A DNA stretch of 10,000 nt from Candidatus Hydrogenedens sp. Its GTDB lineage: Bacteria > Hydrogenedentota > Hydrogenedentia > Hydrogenedentales > Hydrogenedentaceae. Shown piece after piece: positions 7,543-10,000 of the stretch (positions within the stretch are counted from its first letter, which is position 1; every line of letters begins with the position of its first letter). The translations under genes and the position numbers were made by a program. A model generated the notes under the pieces. It was given only the letters and a program-made list of their open reading frames with translations, made no database searches and was not told where the DNA came from. The stretch spans positions 1-10,000 of the forward strand of contig JAIWNQ010000194.1 of the NCBI GenBank assembly GCA_020216745.1. The letters run 5' to 3'.

Positions 7543-9261
7543 ATGGATTCACAGCTCCTCGTTTTAACAGGCAAAAAGAAAGGGATGGCGTATCAATTAA
7601 AAGAGCCAATCACTATTGGTAGAAGCCAGGAAAATGTTATTATTCTTGACGACCCGAAGGTATCACGGAAGCATGCAGTTATTGAGATTACTGAGGAAGG
7701 TCCTTTGTTAAAAGACTTAAATAGTGGCAACGGAACTTATGTTGGAAGTCAACGAATTACGGAGTATTTTCTGAAACCAGGAGATGTCTTTCGCGTTGGC
7801 ACACAATTAATCCGATATGAAGAGGTACATCAAAGTTCAGCCGATACGGAACCACCTGTCCGTTTTGAAGTTACAACAGAAGAAAAGACAGAAAGTGAAA
7901 CGCTCAGTCATATTCATGAGACTCTTTTCCAGTTGCCAGAATACACCGCAACAAAGGAACATATTCAGACTATTCAGAATCGACTTAGGGCGGTTTATAA
8001 TGCCAATCAAATTATTGTGAGTGAACAAAACCTTAAGAATCTATTTACAAAAATTATAGAACAAATATTCTCCCTGTTGCCTGCACATAATGGGGCGATT
8101 TTACTTTGGGATAAACGAAAGAAACGGCTTGTTATCGAACATGTTTATACCCGTACGAATTTGGAAGATTTTTCAATTAGTTTAACAATTGTAAATCGAG
8201 CTTTCGAAAATAAAGAAGCAGTTATTACACAAAATGCAGCGGAAGATAGTCGATTTAGGAATGTTTCTGGTAGTATTATTCTCCATCGAATTGCCTCCGC
8301 TATGTGTGTCCCATTAGTTTATCAAGACCATTGTTTAGGTGTGATTTATGTCGATACCCGTGGGACATCCCGTGCCTTTACACAAGAGGACCTTGAGATG
8401 TTAGTGGCTATAGCGGGCCCTGCCGCCATTGCTTTACGAAATGTCCAGTATATTGAAATGATAAAGCAAAGTTATAGGGACACATTAACGACGATTGCGA
8501 ATGCTGTTGAATTACGAGACCACTATACCATTGGCCATACATGGCGGGTGACTAATTTTGCGATTGAGATTGCCAAAATTTTGGGTTGGACTGAAGAAAA
8601 AATTGAAGAGGTATATATGGGAGGTGTTCTTCATGATGTAGGAAAGATAGCCGTTGATGATGCTATATTACGGAAGGAGAGTCCACTCACAGAGGAAGAA
8701 TTTGAGAAAATGAAAATACACCCAGTACGTGGTGCGGATTTACTTCGTGATATATCTTTATTTCAGTCCATTATCCCTTACTGTTTATACCATCATGAGA
8801 GGTATGATGGTAAAGGTTATCCCTATGGATTGAAAGGTAAAGAGATTCCTATAGAAGGGCGTTTAATCGCAGTAGCGGATACCTTAGATGCAATGACAAG
8901 TAATCGTCCTTATCGTAAGGGCATGGAACCTGAAGTTGCCATTGAGAAGATTATTGATTTGAAGGAAACCCAGTTAGACCCTGAAATTGTTGATGCCCTG
9001 CTTGAAGCATATAATTTGGGACGTATCCATTCCATTCTACAAGATTATCACAAACGTGATAGCCGTAGTATCGCCTGTGCGTTTTGTAGCACGCATATTC
9101 GCGTTCCAGAAGAAACACGGCCAGGCTCTGAGATAATGTGTCCTGTTTGCGGTAGGAGGCTATTACTAAAAGAATCTCACGATGTCCTCTATGGTGAATT
9201 ATTACCTCAAACGGATATGAGTTTTACGATTATACCATTTCGCTATAATAAAGACACATAA
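7543..9261 (+). CDS. FHA-GAF-HD-GYP signalling protein with C-terminal zinc-ribbon-like tail
   Basis: This 572-residue protein has no signal peptide or membrane span. An FHA domain (about 5-95) has GRS at 26-28, SRKH at 41-44 and NGTYV at 63-67, the phosphothreonine-binding residues. A linker (96-160) leads to a GAF domain (about 163-300, with MCVPLVYQDHCLGVIYVD). An HD-GYP domain (about 308-490) has HD at 364-365 in LHDVGKI, HHE at 417-419 and GKGYPYGL at 423-430; all metal-binding and signature residues are present, so cyclic-di-GMP phosphodiesterase activity is likely. Two CxxC pairs (512-515, 533-536) form a zinc-ribbon-like tail. I infer that phosphorylated partners and a GAF ligand control cyclic-di-GMP breakdown. 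It stands alone, with no kinase or cyclase beside it. Confidence 0.9.
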   Translation: MDSQLLVLTGKKKGMAYQLKEPITIGRSQENVIILDDPKVSRKHAVIEITEEGPLLKDLNSGNGTYVGSQRITEYFLKPGDVFRVGTQLIRYEEVHQSSADTEPPVRFEVTTEEKTESETLSHIHETLFQLPEYTATKEHIQTIQNRLRAVYNANQIIVSEQNLKNLFTKIIEQIFSLLPAHNGAILLWDKRKKRLVIEHVYTRTNLEDFSISLTIVNRAFENKEAVITQNAAEDSRFRNVSGSIILHRIASAMCVPLVYQDHCLGVIYVDTRGTSRAFTQEDLEMLVAIAGPAAIALRNVQYIEMIKQSYRDTLTTIANAVELRDHYTIGHTWRVTNFAIEIAKILGWTEEKIEEVYMGGVLHDVGKIAVDDAILRKESPLTEEEFEKMKIHPVRGADLLRDISLFQSIIPYCLYHHERYDGKGYPYGLKGKEIPIEGRLIAVADTLDAMTSNRPYRKGMEPEVAIEKIIDLKETQLDPEIVDALLEAYNLGRIHSILQDYHKRDSRSIACAFCSTHIRVPEETRPGSEIMCPVCGRRLLLKESHDVLYGELLPQTDMSFTIIPFRYNKDT

Positions 9262-9300
9262 AGACGTTTCACTTATTTAAACCGTACTCATCATTTTTAA

Positions 9301-9330
9301 TTTACTTTCAAGTTTGTATTACACTATATT
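9301..9330 (+). promoter_or_regulatory. Possible promoter of the exported oxidoreductase gene
   Basis: TTTACT (9301-9306), an 18-base spacer and TATATT (9325-9330) give a moderate sigma70-like match 57 bases ahead of the ATG at 9388. The intergenic DNA (9262-9387) is AT-rich and shows no hairpin terminator for the preceding gene. Confidence 0.35.
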
Positions 9331-9387
9331 CATTTATTATGGGAATAACCTTTTAATAATAACTTTTTATTTTGGAGGATAATTTCA

Positions 9388-10000
9388 ATGAAAAAGAATG
9401 AGTGGTCAAAAATGACAAGAAGAGCATTCTTAGCTACTTCAACAACTGTTATTTCCGCAGGTGCATTTAGTCAGACAGCTGGTCAAACACCGAACACGGC
9501 ACAAGTAGTCCCGCGTAAAATATCTCCCAATGAGAAGCTGAACGTGGCTGCAATTGGCGCAGGAGGTAAAGGCTTATCTGACATTATGAGTTGCTTTAAG
9601 CTTGGACATAACGTTGTAGCGTTGTGTGATGTCGATTGGAAGCGTGCTGAAGAAGCATTTTATCGTTTACCGAAAGCGAAAAAGTACAAAGACTATCGGA
9701 ATATGTTAGAAGAGATGAAGGAGATCGACGCAGTTACAATTTCTACCCCTGACCATTCCCATGCCCCTGCAGCATATATGGCGATGAAGATGGGGAAACA
9801 TGTATATGTACAAAAGCCGTTAACACATACTATAGCGGAAGCACGTTTACTTACTATAACAGCGCGTGAAATGGGTGTTGCGACGCAAATGGGAAATCAA
9901 GGTCATTGTGGTAATGGTGTTCGTCAGTTATGTGAAATGATTTGGAGTGGTGCTATCGGTAATGTAAAAGAGGTGCATATTTGGACCCATCGACCTGTTT
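9388..10000 (+). CDS. Tat-exported Gfo/Idh/MocA-family oxidoreductase (partial, runs off the window)
   Basis: The first 204 codons are visible, with ATG at 9388 and GGAGG at 9374-9378. The N-terminus carries a twin-arginine signal (KMTRRAFLAT, arginines 11-12) and a hydrophobic stretch ending near residue 28, so export folded, with cofactor bound, is expected. The NAD(P)-binding Rossmann fold begins LNVAAIGAGGKG (51-62), with acidic residue D81 ending the second strand. STPDHSHA (119-126) and VQKPLTH (141-147) are family landmarks; the lysine of KP is the usual catalytic or substrate-positioning residue. GNQGH (169-173) is typical of secreted members in Planctomycetes-like and Bacteroidetes genomes. 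Substrates are probably sugars or sugar derivatives, but the specificity cannot be read from this part. Confidence 0.93.
   Translation, partial: MKKNEWSKMTRRAFLATSTTVISAGAFSQTAGQTPNTAQVVPRKISPNEKLNVAAIGAGGKGLSDIMSCFKLGHNVVALCDVDWKRAEEAFYRLPKAKKYKDYRNMLEEMKEIDAVTISTPDHSHAPAAYMAMKMGKHVYVQKPLTHTIAEARLLTITAREMGVATQMGNQGHCGNGVRQLCEMIWSGAIGNVKEVHIWTHRPV

Noticed and set aside
7837..8028. A 63-codon - strand frame inside the FHA/HD-GYP gene
   Set aside because: It is antisense to the linker and GAF start of a clear multi-domain protein and has no Shine-Dalgarno or domain signal.

Overview
The window is a low-GC bacterial chromosome segment that is mostly housekeeping. It starts with the end of an EF-Tu gene and continues with rpmG, tRNA-Trp, secE, nusG, rplK and rplA. 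This is the widely conserved translation/transcription cluster, all on the + strand (1-2609). In most bacteria rplJ, rplL and rpoBC follow rplA. Here metK (S-adenosylmethionine synthase) follows after 52 bases, with no visible terminator between, so the cluster has been broken or rearranged. A textbook ribosomal protein L1 target hairpin sits between rplK and rplA, directly against the rplA Shine-Dalgarno.

On the - strand, convergent to metK, lies a two-gene operon for GMP synthesis: guaB (IMP dehydrogenase, IMP to XMP) then guaA (GMP synthetase, XMP to GMP), 6 bases apart. A good sigma70-type promoter for guaB is readable at 7039-7067. Its transcript would begin at or just before a GC-rich hairpin.

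The AT-rich stretch 6964-7542 holds the guaB promoter and leader, a tRNA-Arg(CCG) gene, an AT-rich imperfect inverted repeat, and the upstream region of the next gene. That gene (7543-9261, +) encodes a 572-residue signalling protein with the order FHA, GAF, HD-GYP and a C-terminal four-cysteine zinc-ribbon-like tail. It probably links phosphothreonine recognition to cyclic-di-GMP hydrolysis. The window ends inside a Tat-exported Gfo/Idh/MocA-family oxidoreductase (9388 onward).

Tat-exported Gfo/Idh/MocA oxidoreductases with this sequence style are abundant in Planctomycetes/Verrucomicrobia/Lentisphaerae relatives, Candidatus Hydrogenedentes-like lineages and Bacteroidetes. The SD-led genes, encoded tRNA CCA ends and split r-protein cluster fit an uncultured lineage of that kind, but the phylum call is inference with low confidence. 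I see no mobile element, CRISPR array, toxin-antitoxin pair or defence system, and nothing that amounts to a wholly new system. The most interesting points are the L1 site placement, the missing rplJL-rpoBC continuation, and the FHA-GAF-HD-GYP-zinc ribbon architecture.
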